Assembly: GCA_963921425.1 (NCBI GenBank)
Contig: OY992840.1
Location: forward strand, 11,038,501 to 11,102,500
Direction of reading: 5' to 3'
Source: Dryas octopetala
Taxonomy: Eukaryota > Streptophyta > Magnoliopsida > Rosales > Rosaceae
Length of the DNA stretch: 64,000 nt
Positions 1 to 11,428 of the stretch are shown here, one piece after another. Below the pieces are notes generated by a model, which was given only the letters and a program-made list of their open reading frames with translations, ran no database searches and was not told the origin of the DNA. The position numbers and the translations under genes are program-made. Numbering within the stretch: the stretch's first letter is position 1; each line of letters starts with the position of its first letter.

Positions 1-3000
1 GATAGCTTAATAATGATCCCAAAAGGCTTCCACGTACTTTGTAATTTGATGGACATAAACGTAGGATGTGAACCAATTATGTAACATATATATTTGGTAA
101 AACTTAAAGTGAAGATCCCAACCAACAAGTGGATTAAGGGTCCCTCTCATGAATATCAAGGAGGAAAGGCTAAAAAGTGACCATCTAGCAAGTGATGATT
201 ACTGTCTCCACCTCTGCATGTAGCATTATCCTAACCATCAATATATATATATATATATATATGAAAATCTTCTCTTTCCAAATAATCGGACAAACTTAAA
301 ATATTTATATTGTCAAATTGTAAATTTTGGACTATTTATTAGCTAAATTAAATCTTAATTGTATTAAAATGTGTAATCTAAATTCATAGTTTAACAATAT
401 AAACATCTAAACTATCTAATAATTATATAAGAGAACATTAACCTATCTTTATGATTCTCACTTCTCATCACTTCTATTTTCTGTAGATGGAGGCCTTTCT
501 CCCAACTTGTTCTTCGCTTACCACCAAAGCCTTTTTCTTTATCATAATGAATCTGACAAGGGTATTCAAGTCCAAGCAGTAATTGATAAACTTTATTTTT
601 CCTGAAAAATCTTAGTAGAGCTTTGAAAATCTCCTCAAGCACCCATAAATTTCTTGGAAATTTATTCTTTCTTTTCTTGGGTGAAAATGAATGCCCAATG
701 CACGTAGCAACATCCTTTTTAATTAATACTTTTACATTTAATGTTGGGCTCTAAAAATTAAATACATTTCACAAGAAGTATTAGAGGGGCACCAAAAGGA
801 TGAAACTAATTAATAGATAGTGCCATGTACACGCGTAGTAGCCAGATGCTTCGCCACCAAAAACTATGATGGATGCTAGTGCAGTGAAAATTTAAAGTGA
901 TGCTTGGTAGAAGTGGCGCAATATATGACCAGTTGCATTCAAGTCATGGACCCCCTGTTCTCAACCTTGTAATGACTGTGAGTTTTTATCATGGCATATA
1001 CAGTTGGCCACACTAACTTAGGCCATAGAACACATGAAATTGTTTGTCTTTTGGGTCCTAGCATTGCATGTGGTCTAACTCAGCCTTTATATCCCACGTC
1101 TCCTTCATGTGCAGCTTTCTTTTACATGAGAAGATGCAGATAGATACTTACCTGGACGGTGTTTTTGGGTGATCAAGAAGATGCAGATAGATGCAAATAG
1201 TATTAATTGATGCATCTTATCCTACAAGAAATAAGTAGAGAATTACTATGTGGGTGTTGGAGGTTTTGAAACTAGAGTTCTGATACCATATTAGACTCGA
1301 TCCACACTTTTTTTTTAGGTGCAACTCATTTCTACATACGAAGAGACAAATAAATTCAAACAGTATATGTATGTATAGGCATAGCAACATGTGGGTCTGA
1401 TTGTCCCTCGCCCCCCCAACCCACATGCAACGTACTATATAATCTATATGCATATTTTAGAAATATTGAAGAAAATACTTCTAGTACTTTTGAAAATTTT
1501 AGGAAAACTTGTATAATATATGGCGCCCGTAATTATAACATGCATTTAGATTCTTGGTCCCTTTAGTAAAAATTTTCTGGCACCCCTTGAATATATGTGC
1601 AACCTCATCTTGTGAGAAATAAATAAGGGGTGAATTGGAGTTTTGAGTCCAAAAGCTTTTGAAAGTTGAACTCTGATAGCATGTTAAACAACCTTTAGAC
1701 TCCAAAAAGTTATACGAAACGTACTAATTAATATATATCAAACTAACATTTATATCTCTTGCAAATCAATTTGACATCATGCATGTTGATTTGAACTAGT
1801 GATCATATATATGAATTCTTATTTCATTATATATTAGTTTGAATTACGTTGTCCTGATTGCGGTACAAATTGATAATCCAACATCATCCGTGGATATTTA
1901 AAAAGAGGAGCACACAACCAGAAAATAGCGAGCCAACAACAAAACAAACATGTAGGCTGGTCTACTAATTGGGGTCGACGTTGGGTTGAGTATGGACCAC
2001 ATTAAAGGGCAGTTAGGTTGGCAGTTGAAGTTAAAGAAGGCGAAACTTCCTGCCAAAAAAAAGAAAAGAAGAGGAAACTATTTGGGATTTTGAAATTGTG
2101 ACTCAGGAACTCTCATAGACACACACTAAGATAGTGCCATACCAATTGTAAATTACATGTTACACGTGGAATAAGAAATGTGGTATGTATGTATGCATGG
2201 CAGTGAGTCTGGTAGTGCCTGCAGACGCACGCATTGTGAGTTTGGACCTCTGCCCTCTGGTGATCATCTCATCGATCTGGTGGACTAGTTATTGACTACT
2301 GTGGTTGAGTTCACCTCACACCCTTCACATGAGCCACCTTTAAAGCCAAGTAAACTAAAACACAACAGTGACTGCAGCACCGCCCCTCATCACCTAATCA
2401 AGCTTCACTTCTCCTATCTCCTCCACGTACCACCTTAAAAGTATACTACACCAACATTCCCTTCTTCCAACTACCTACACTACTCTACCTTATTCGATCT
2501 CCTTCTATCTTTCATTTTACCCTTCCTTTTATTATATACTACAGTTATATTTATTCGTAAATAAAATAAAATATACATATCATATTTATTAATCATATTG
2601 TTAATCACATCGATCTCTTTCAATCTTAAGCTATGTTTGTTTTGACATTCTAATTTCATTCATGTTCATGTACGACATCCTAAACATACAAATATGTATT
2701 TCTAACAAAGTAAATGCCTAATCATCAACAAACAACATCTATGCAAAGTTAAACTTAAAACGTTTAAATTTACAGCTTATCTTTTACTACTAAGCCACTC
2801 CTAGGGGTTGTGTAACCACTAGCGGATCTACAATGGGGTCAATGGGGTCAATTGACCCCATGAACCCATAAATCCTAGGCTTGAGGAAATTGGTTGACCC
2901 CTTGAACTCATGGATGTTAGTGGAGTTGCAGGGCAAATTGTTTGAAGAAATGTCTAAAAGAAGAGAGAATGAGAGAAGACAGTGGAAGAGTGCCTGGATA

Positions 3001-3001
3001 T
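1..3001. other. Intergenic, AT-rich, no gene recognised
   Basis: No reading frame here resembles a known protein. The stretch holds an (AT)n run at 240-262. Two places read on the minus strand as imperfect matches to the primer-binding site of Met-tRNA-primed retrotransposons (around 1275-1290 and 1665-1685). A short palindromic GGGGTCAAT/ATTGACCCC motif lies near 2830-2862. Short minus-strand frames at 412-642 and 1217-1453 have no recognisable family signature and look like chance. Confidence 0.6.
240..262. repeat. (AT)n microsatellite
   Basis: A perfect AT dinucleotide run of about 11 units in intergenic DNA. Confidence 0.95.
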
Positions 3002-3390
3002 TTATTTTGACTGAAGGGATAACAGAGTTAGCTTTCCAACCCAAGAAACTCGGCCACTGAAAATATTGTTGTTTCTTGAAGGGTATAAGTTATTATGATC
3101 TTTGTCTTGAAAGAAAGAAAGGTCAAGATAACTTAGCTGGGTAAGGTTGCCGAAGATGGAACATGGGGATAAAAATAACAGTAGGAGATATCCAACAAAT
3201 TTAAGGAATGAAGGTCTCCAATTAAAGCAGGTATATGACCAGAGAAATTTGTGTTCGCAACATTCGATCAATTCCTTCATGAGACTGCTCCTGTTCAGGT
3301 TATTAGGAAAATAACCGGTTAGGTCTATGTTATACATCAGATCAAGGACCTCTAAATTTGGTAGGTGGAACATGTCTACTAGATACCTTG
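3002..3390 (-). pseudogene. Receptor-like protein (LRR) fragment, broken
   Basis: Read on the minus strand, the segment opens with a leucine-rich repeat stretch (FHLPNLEVLDLMYN, then LTGYFPNNL). Further along it has GNLTQLSYLDLSFF and a degenerate SGRVSWVGKLTLLSL. These are typical of extracellular LRRs of plant receptor-like proteins of the Cf-9 type, which act at the plasma membrane in defence or development. Between the two LRR stretches the frame is shifted into non-LRR sequence. There is no signal peptide, membrane segment or continuation on either side. It is about 120 residues against 800-1000 for the family, so it is a decayed fragment. A part-duplicated tract lies at its 5' side (3365-3510). 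Confidence 0.7.
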
Positions 3391-3512
3391 GATTGGCTGA
3401 AATTTATAGTTATTGAAATTTATAGGTGGAACATGTCTACTAGATACCTAAACCCTAAACCCTTCCATTGATTGGCTGAAATTTATAGTTATTGAATTCA
3501 ATTGCTAGATAC
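3365..3512. repeat. Local imperfect tandem duplication
   Basis: A block beginning GTGGAACATGTCTACTAGAT occurs at about 3366 and again at about 3426. The companion block TTGGCTGAAATTTATAGTTA occurs at about 3392 and 3473, and a partial CTAGATACCTTGGA recurs near 3507. It overlaps the 5' edge of the LRR fragment. Confidence 0.75.
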
Positions 3513-5052
3513 CTTGGAATAAACGCTTCTTGGGAAATCAATCTTTGCACTGGTGTGTGTTTCCTAACTAATTCATTTTCAAAGATTTACTTCCCACCTA
3601 ACATGCAGTGCCATATTATATACTGCATGCACTTAATTTTACATATATAAATGTGTGCTATAGGCATGCCTATGAGTTCTCTTAACGTGATTCGTGTAGT
3701 AAATTCGTGTAGTAAAAGACATGAGAACAATCCAACTAGCTACCAAGCCTACCAAATTCTTTTATCAAATTTCATGTGAATCTTATAATTTTCAATGGTT
3801 AATTTAAATATTTTTTAAAGTTCCGTTATTTATAATGGGATTTAAATCATTTAACAATATACTATCTCCGGTAAGTGGCTACTTGCTTCCAACTTGGTCA
3901 CGCCCAAACAACCAAATTAAAAATTAAAAATTATATAAAACCAACAAACATTGAAAAAGTATCAATCAAACAGGGCTTTAATTTATTTTTTATTGCACGT
4001 GGTTGGGAGTGATCTGCATTATCAATTATGCCTTCATATGTGCAGATCTTCTTTTTAATTTTTATGGTGTTTAAGTGTTTTAAAATGGATTTATTGACGT
4101 ACTGCTAATTCATATTCCTTTGTTTTTCTTTTCTTTCTCAAATTTTCATCATAAAAAACACAATAAGGCTTCCATCCTCTTTAAGTAACTACTTTCTGAC
4201 TATTAATTAAGTTAATATTGCAGAAACTGTCTTACACTGATATGTTTCATCTAAGATATATAATAGCCAAATAAATAGTAGACTTGATATAGTAGGCGCA
4301 TTTTCACTCTTTGCAGTACTTCGATCAGTTTTTCCCCTTAATCAATGTGATTTTGGCATTATTATATAGTACACCAATTAATACTATGGTCCATGGCCTA
4401 TATGATGGGTCATCTGTAGTATTTTTTTTTCCCAATACAAATTTATATATATCATGATGAAAAAATATTATATAGTTTTATATTCCTTTTTCATTTTTAG
4501 GTATAAATATCGACCATATATAAGTTATACAATGTGATCAAATGTCTTAATGCCAACTTTGTGAATGTGAGCATTTTATGTACTGCCAAGCCAATGATGT
4601 GATGTTGGAAGCTTTATTATTAAATATTCAGAAAATACAAAAGAAAACTATAATTGAAGCCTATTTCATTTGGCACTTATTCTCTCTCTATAAAAATCCT
4701 TAATAAATTCTTGCTTTTAGACTAATGAACAGTTCTATTTGGTTAAATGTCATTTTCCTATGCTTTATATATAATAATCAAAGAAACATTAAATTAGTCT
4801 CAGAGAGCTGACTAGCTGTTGGTGCTTCCTTTTGGGCTACCTCCTCTTGGATACCTTATATACCCATTTACAAGACCAAGATAGAATGACTATTCTAACA
4901 CTTCTAAATCTGGAAAAGCCAACCAAATCCTTACATCACAATCTCTTCACATTCTTGTGGGGAAACCCAACAAACCCATCAGCGCAAAATCATGTCTTGT
5001 AGTACTCTTCTGCTATAAGTTAGGGGTGGTGTTTGTTTTCTGTGAAGTAATA

Positions 5053-5094
5053 TTTCAGGAAAATGAAATACATCAATATTTCAATGTCCTGAAA
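5053..5094. other. Short stem-loop
   Basis: The arms 5053-5070 and 5077-5094 are complementary at 16 of 18 positions around a 6-base loop. It lies 15 bases upstream of a short open frame. No mature miRNA known to me matches either arm. Confidence 0.6.
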
Positions 5095-5220
5095 GTGCAT
5101 GTTTCACATTGATATGGACATGCATGCATGCATGCCCTCCAATACCAGAACCAGAGCATAGAGGTTGGGAATCTGAAATCCCTGTTGCTTGTGATGAGCA
5201 TTTGTGGAAGCATGTGTCAA

Positions 5221-5320
5221 AGGCCCCCCTGCCTAGTTGTTCAATTTTGGAAGAAATTAAATTACTGGGCCAAGAATGTGTGCATTCTTGGATGAACTAT
5301 TTGACCTTCTGTGGGGGCCT
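5221..5320. other. Long imperfect stem-loop with perfect base and tip
   Basis: AGGCCCCC at 5221-5228 pairs with GGGGGCCT at 5313-5320. At the apex CCAAGAATG (5270-5278) pairs perfectly with CATTCTTGG (5283-5291) across a TGTG loop. The middle pairs only loosely. The geometry resembles a small plant miRNA precursor, but no known mature miRNA is recognised. Confidence 0.35.
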
Positions 5321-6169
5321 CATCAGACAGAAGAGTCCATTAGAATGATAATGACATTAATAAAATCATTTAACATACTCCCATAAAATAAACATAAAAG
5401 AAAAATACAAGGTTAATATACCATATTGCCATTTCCAAAATTAAAAAGGGAGGAACAGAGATCCTAACCCCCACAGTAAAAAATTTCACTTCAATAACTA
5501 TGGTAAGAGTTCGACTTTCATCTTTATTTTATTTTTTTTCAAATTAACAGAGTAAAATGAATTTTATAAGTGTAATTAATAATTATTTTTTATAAAAAAA
5601 TAAATTAGAAGTGAAGTCCCATAATAGCAAAACCAGATTGAGTAATTTGTTTGCCCACCTTAAAAATGTATATTCATCTTTATGGAAGTTGGTAAGAGAT
5701 GCACATGAAGATCTCAAAATCTTTGATCATCATTAAGAATTTAAAGAACAAAACATGCTCCTACAGTCCTACTAATGTGACTCTCTTAAAAATTCTATAG
5801 CAATTTTGACAACAAACCAGCTAGACACACATGAGAAAATTTATACAATTTAAATATCTCAATAAAAGCTTCAAGTGTGCTTTGTTGGAAATTGGAATTT
5901 ACCAAAAAATATTAATTGACAGAATAACATGCCTCATGAAGAAACAATACCTTACAAGCACAAGGGCATGTATGTCAAATTGCAAAATTAATACTTACTG
6001 TTCCCTCGACCCAACACAGAAACCATCATAAAAATATTTTCCCAATTAAATTTATTTTTAATATCTTAATAAATGATCTCACAGAAGCTTCTCCTTCAAT
6101 TTTTTACAACATAAATTTGTCCTAATTTTCTTTTGAAAAAACAAATACAAGTGTCATCTCTTTCTAAAA

Positions 6170-6520
6170 GGCTGTAAACAAAGAGAGAAGAGAAAGCTCT
6201 TCAGATCTGCTTGTTTTTGTCTTCTGTACACATTCTTGACCACATTCCCGAGAATTCACAGTCCAAGCTTCTCTGAAATCCATTCACCGAGTCTCAAACT
6301 CGCATTGATCCACCGACTCAAACTGGCTACTCTCTGTTTCACATACTCTGTTTTCAAGCCAATGAGCTCAAATTGCAGAGCTTGATTCTTAGTATTCTTA
6401 GTTTGGATTGGTCACCGGAGGAATGGTGATGTTCCGGTGGGTTGAACTGGAGCTCCGGTGAGTGTCGGAGTTCCGGTGAGGGTTCAGGCGAGGCTTGCTT
6501 TGGGTGTAGGGTAGTGTAAA
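6170..6520 (+). promoter_or_regulatory. Probable 5' UTR of the NT-C2 coiled-coil gene
   Basis: GA- and CT-rich, noticeably less AT-rich than its surroundings, and directly before the ATG at 6521. No clear TATA box could be assigned. Confidence 0.4.
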
Positions 6521-9500
6521 ATGTTCAAGTCGGCGAGATGGAGAAGCGACAAGAACAAGATCAAAGCCGTCTTCAAGTTGCAGTTCCATGCGACTCAGGT
6601 TGTTTTCAACTCATTTGCTGTGTAATTCAAGCTTTTTTATTGTTTTTCTCAATTGGGTTTTGTTTGGTTGCTGAGAAAGTTTCAGGAAAATGAAAACGAA
6701 GGATGCTTTTATTATTATTATTATTTATATTTTTGGCTTAATGAGTCTTTGAGAAGTTGATTATTGAATACCCAATTGGCATTGTACTGAGAGACAAAAG
6801 TTTCCTTACTTTTCCTAGCAACCAAGTTGAGGGAAATGGAAGAATATGAATGTGTGAAACTGTGAATGTGATTGAGGTTTTTGGAGAATTATGTATATAT
6901 ATATATATATATATAAGAGAGTGTGTGGATTTGTGATTTCAGGTGACACAGTCTGGTGTGGATGCATTGATGGTATCTGTGGTTCCTGGGGATGTGGGAA
7001 AGCCGAGTGTGAAATTGGACAAAGCTATGGTTCGAGATGGGAGCTGTCGATGGGAAAATCCGGTCTATGAAACAGTTAAATTCGTCCGTGAACTGAAAAC
7101 CGGGAAGATCAATGAGAAAGTCTACCACTTTATTGTTTCAACTGTAAGAATTGTTACCAAAAATATTAAGCATTGATTTGTTTGATTTTGTCTACTGAAT
7201 ATTGATTCTGTGTGTGAGTATTTGATTTAGTTTTGTGGTGTGGTGTAGGGATCATCCAAAACTAGTGTTCTTGGGGAGGTTTCTGTTGATTTTGCTGACT
7301 ATGCTGAGGCCACTAAAGCTTCCTGTGTCTCCCTTCCACTTAAGAATTCAAATTCTAATGCAGTTATGCATGTTAGTACTGTCCCACTTTTGTCAAATTT
7401 TAAATTGTTTGAGAACTGTGCTTTCCAAAATGATAATAATATAAAGACTACAATTTGATTGCTGTGTCTTATTGAACTCTTGCTTTTGTTTTTTAACAGG
7501 TTTCCATTCAAAGGTTGCAGGCAAATGCTGATCAGAGGTATAAACCAATGTCATAGTTATTTTGTTTAATTTTTGGAGTTTGCAAAGTTCGCTTTTATGA
7601 ACTCTGATTTCTGAGGTTGGCCTTGTTGGACAAATGTTGAAGGGAGGTAGAAGGTTGTGAAGATGCAAAAATTAAATCCGAGGATAGAAGCTTGAAGAAC
7701 CACTTGAGCATTAATGATACAGAGGAAAGCATTTTGATTGTAAGTTTCATAATTCATCCCATCCATTCAAAGAATGCATTTGAATTTGAATTCTTTTTAT
7801 ATCTCATTAAAAATTCAAATTCCCCATTTTTTTTGTTGCAAAAGATCTATTTTTAGTTACCAAAATAGTTTCTTCTTTCTGTTGAGACGGGTGGAGGGTG
7901 GGGTAATATTTCAAGTTTAAAGCAAAAATCTTCTTTCTATTCTTATGAAACTTTTCTTGTTGATTCACAGGATGAGACAATAAATAAGACCTCACAGGAT
8001 GAGACAATAAATAAGACTACCCACAATGCTGATTTCAACCGTAGGGCATCTATTGGATCTGACATTACATTGTCAAGTTCTGACAGCAGCTCTGGACTTG
8101 ATATTTCACGAGAACTTGGACTGGGAAACATTAACACTGGTCACGACCCTTCCAGCTGTCTATCATCACTGAATCACACCTCAATACAGCATAGACCTGC
8201 CATATATGCCTCTACAACAACCTATGATGAGCATCAGAGATCACAATGGGAGTGGTCTGCAGGTTCTGAACATGAAGTAAGTACTGATGGTTCAACAAAG
8301 AGTTCTCATGACAACCTTCCAAGAGAAATGTCTCAACGAGCTTCAGATGATGAAATTGAAAAGCTAAAGGCTGAGCTTGTTGTTTTAGCTAGACAGGCAG
8401 ATGTATCAGAGCTAGAATTACAAACACTAAGGAAGCAGGTCGTAAAGGAGAGCAAAAGGGGGCAGGATCTTTCAAAAGAAATCACTAGCTTGAAAGAGGA
8501 ACGAGATTCTTTCAAGGCAGAATGTGGGAAGCTTAAAGCCTTTCAGAAACGGATGGATGATGCCAAAATTAAAAACAGGTTCCAGTTAGAAGGTGTGGAT
8601 CTGCGGGCTCTTGTTGATGAAATCAGACAAGAACTGAGTTGTGAGAAGGACCTGAATTTCAATCTTCGGTTGCAGCTCCAGAAGACGCAAGAATCAAATG
8701 CTGAGTTGATTCTTGCTGTACGAGACCTGGAGGAACTATTGGAGCAGAAGAATAGTGAAACAGCCAATCTTTCCAATAGGTCAGAATCCACTGAGGATGC
8801 TGGAGGGTTGAGGGCAACCATCTCAAAAGGTGGGACAAGTGAGGATGAGGAGCAGAAGGACCTGGAGGATCTTGTTAAGGAGCACAGCACTGCCAAGGAA
8901 ACACACCTACTGGAGAAACAGATTTCAGACCTCTATAGTGAAATAGAAATCTATAGGAGAGATAAAGATGAGCTTGAGATGCAAATGGAGCAGCTTGCAC
9001 TTGACTATGAGATATTGAAACAGGAAAACCATGACATATCATATAAATTGGAGCAAAGCGAATTGCAAGAACAGCTTAAGATGCAGTATGAATGCTCATC
9101 TCCTTCTGTTAGCATAAATGAGCTTGAATCCCAAATTGAGGATTTGGAAATAGAACTGAAGAAGCAGGGCGAAGATTTTTCTAATTCGTTGGCTACCATA
9201 AAGGAACTTGAATCCCATATCAAAAGCTTGGAGGAAGAACTAGAGAAACGAGCACTAGTATTTGAAGCTGATTTAGAATCTGTAACAAATGCCAAAGTTG
9301 AGCAGGAGCAAAGAGCCATCCGAGCAGAGGAGGCACTACGAAAAACTAGATGGAAGAATGCTAATACAGCTGAGAGGCTTCAGGAAGAATTCAGAAGTCT
9401 CTCTGTGCAAATGGCTTCAACATTTGATGCAAATGAGAAGGTAGCTTTGAAAGCAATGACAGAAGCGAGCGAAATGTCTGTGCAGAAGAGTCAACTAGAA

Positions 9501-11428
9501 GAAATGCTCCAGAAAACTAATGAAGAGCTCCAGGCGGTTAGGGATGATTATGAGGCAAACTTGCAGAAGCTTTCCAATCAAATAGATAAGAAAACCAGAC
9601 AGATAGAGCAGATGTTATTGGAAATCGACAATAAGTCCAAGCAGCTTGAGCATCAACAGAAGCACGAGGAAGAAGTTGAGTGGAATTTCTCCCAGGTGAT
9701 TGTACAACTCAAAGCCGAGATTGAAAGGCTTACAACAGAGAATAATAGCCTTTCTGAGCAAGCAGAGCAAAACAAAAATTTGAGAGCTGATTTGGAACAA
9801 ATGAAGAAATCAATTGAGGAAACTGAGATGCTGATACAAAGAGGAAATGTGGAAAGAAATGAGCTGGTGAGTACAATTGCTATGATGAAGAAGGAAGCAG
9901 AGAGGTCATTGGAGAAGTTGAATAGAATGAGGCATCTCAAGGATGAAAAAGAGGCAACAGTTGGACTCCTACAATCAGGGTTAGAAGAGCTTAAAGCTCA
10001 GTACGATGACTTGAAACATTCTTTATTTGAGGATGAGGTGGAGAAAGAAAAACTTAGGAAGCAGGTATTCCAGCTAAAGGCTGAGCTAAAAAAGGAGGAT
10101 GCAGTCACTACCATTGAAAAGAAGCTCAAGGATAGCAATGGACGTGCACTAGTTTCTGATGGAACTAAAACTACTCAGAGAAACAACAAGTCTATGCCAG
10201 TTCCTCGTGGCTCAAAAGAAGTTGCAAGTCTGAGGGAGAGAATAAAATTACTTGAGGTAAATTTTAAATTCCTAGCAGTATATTGAAACGTTTTTAATAC
10301 AGAATTTAATTTATGAAACATAAGCCAAGAAAAGATGAATAGTTATATCATTGCAACAAGGACAGAGGATAGTCTTTGGGGATTTAAAACCTGTACAAGA
10401 TGAATAGTCTTTTAGGGCATTAACACCTGTAAACTATCTTCCAATACACTATTCAAATCATATTTCAGTTACAGTTGATTAATGCATGCGCTGATAATAT
10501 CCTTTATTTTAATTTTTACAGGGACAAATAAAGTTAAAGGAAGCTGCCTTGGAAACCTCAACTGCTTCATTTTTGGAGAAGGAAAAGGATCTTCAGAACT
10601 TAATTGAGGAGTTAGAGAGCAGGGTGGAAGAAATCAATCAGAATAGTGCATTTCAAAAGGTCAGTAACCTTTTATATTATGTAATACATCTGCAACAATG
10701 CTTATGCTCATAAAATCGATGATGATGGATACAAGAAACTATGTCTAGTCTCCAGCGTAGAAATTAGGTTTATTTGTTTTGTTTTTTATTAGCTTATAAT
10801 TTAGGGTTTTAATTGTTAAGGCTTAATTATTATTCCAGTTTATTATAATTTAGTGTTCCAAAATGGTGAGTTGGATAATGTCTAGGCTGAAATTCTTGTC
10901 TTTGCCTTTAAATGCTATCAAATTGTATCTGTAATTATTGGTGCAATCATCTTGTGATACAGGTGGATACCACTAATATTACTTCAAAAAATAATATGCT
11001 TGAAGAAGTGAGGGGTGCATCTGAATACTTGGGCCACACAGCATCATTGCCCAAAAAAAATGGGAATGAAATGTCTTTTATCAAGAGGTATGATTTGGAG
11101 AAACAGATGTTCAATGTCACTGAGTCATTTGTTTCTTAAGTAACTAGTTACTGAAACAATTACTTTTGTTTTGTTTGGGTTCCACAGTAGTGATGAAATC
11201 TCATCTGAGCAAGAACTGAGACCCTCCACTGTCGATAATAGAGATGGCTACCATGATGACTTATTAAAAGAATTGACATCACTGAAGGAGAGGAACAACA
11301 CAATGGAAAGTGAACTAAAGGAGATGCAGGAGAGATATTCAGAGATAAGTCTTAAATTTGCAGAGGTAGAAGGTGAAAGGCAGCAGCTTGTAATGACCGT
11401 ACGCAACCTCAAAAATTCCAAGAGATAA
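6521..11428 (+). CDS. NT-C2 domain long coiled-coil protein (myosin-heavy-chain-like)
   Basis: Nine exons: 6521-6598, 6943-7143, 7249-7371, 7500-7537, 7643-7739, 7971-10256, 10522-10659, 10963-11087, 11188-11428. They give 1,108 residues. Residues 1 to about 145 form an N-terminal C2-type (NT-C2/EEIG1-EHBP1) domain: it opens MFKSARWRSDKNKIKAVFKL, then WENPVYETVKF and LGEVSVDFADYAEATK. This domain is thought to bind membranes or plasma-membrane/organelle surfaces. A serine-rich linker (about 200-270) follows, then a long heptad-rich coiled coil to the C-terminus, rich in Glu, Lys, Leu and Gln. Arabidopsis relatives annotated as myosin-heavy-chain-related (At5g41140, At1g63300, At5g52280, from memory) share this layout but have no motor domain. 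Exact function is unknown; scaffolding in organelle positioning or trafficking is inference. The start is the first ATG and gives the family's N-terminus. The large sixth exon carries two copies of DETINKT in tandem at its start (7971-8015). Confidence 0.93.
6893..6915. repeat. (AT)n microsatellite in intron 1
   Basis: A perfect TA/AT run just upstream of the exon 2 acceptor at 6941-6942 of the NT-C2 gene. Confidence 0.9.

Larger units (their letters stand above)
3513..6180. other. Intergenic, no gene recognised
   Basis: AT-rich DNA. It contains a 79-codon open frame at 5109-5348 (+) with no recognisable domain and two stem-loop-forming stretches described separately. Nothing else was identified. 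The region ends at the likely 5' UTR of the NT-C2 coiled-coil gene. Confidence 0.55.

Noticed and set aside
1217..1705. Possible LTR retrotransposon at two primer-site-like motifs
   Set aside because: The motifs are imperfect and no LTR pair, polypurine tract or coding domain surrounds them.
5109..5348. 79-codon open frame (+) as a small protein gene
   Set aside because: No recognisable domain or signal, and it overlaps strong stem-loop sequence; more likely chance or non-coding.
8333..9940. Long minus-strand open frames opposite the coiled-coil exon
   Set aside because: Ser/Leu-rich antisense shadows of a Glu/Lys-rich coding exon; no family signature.
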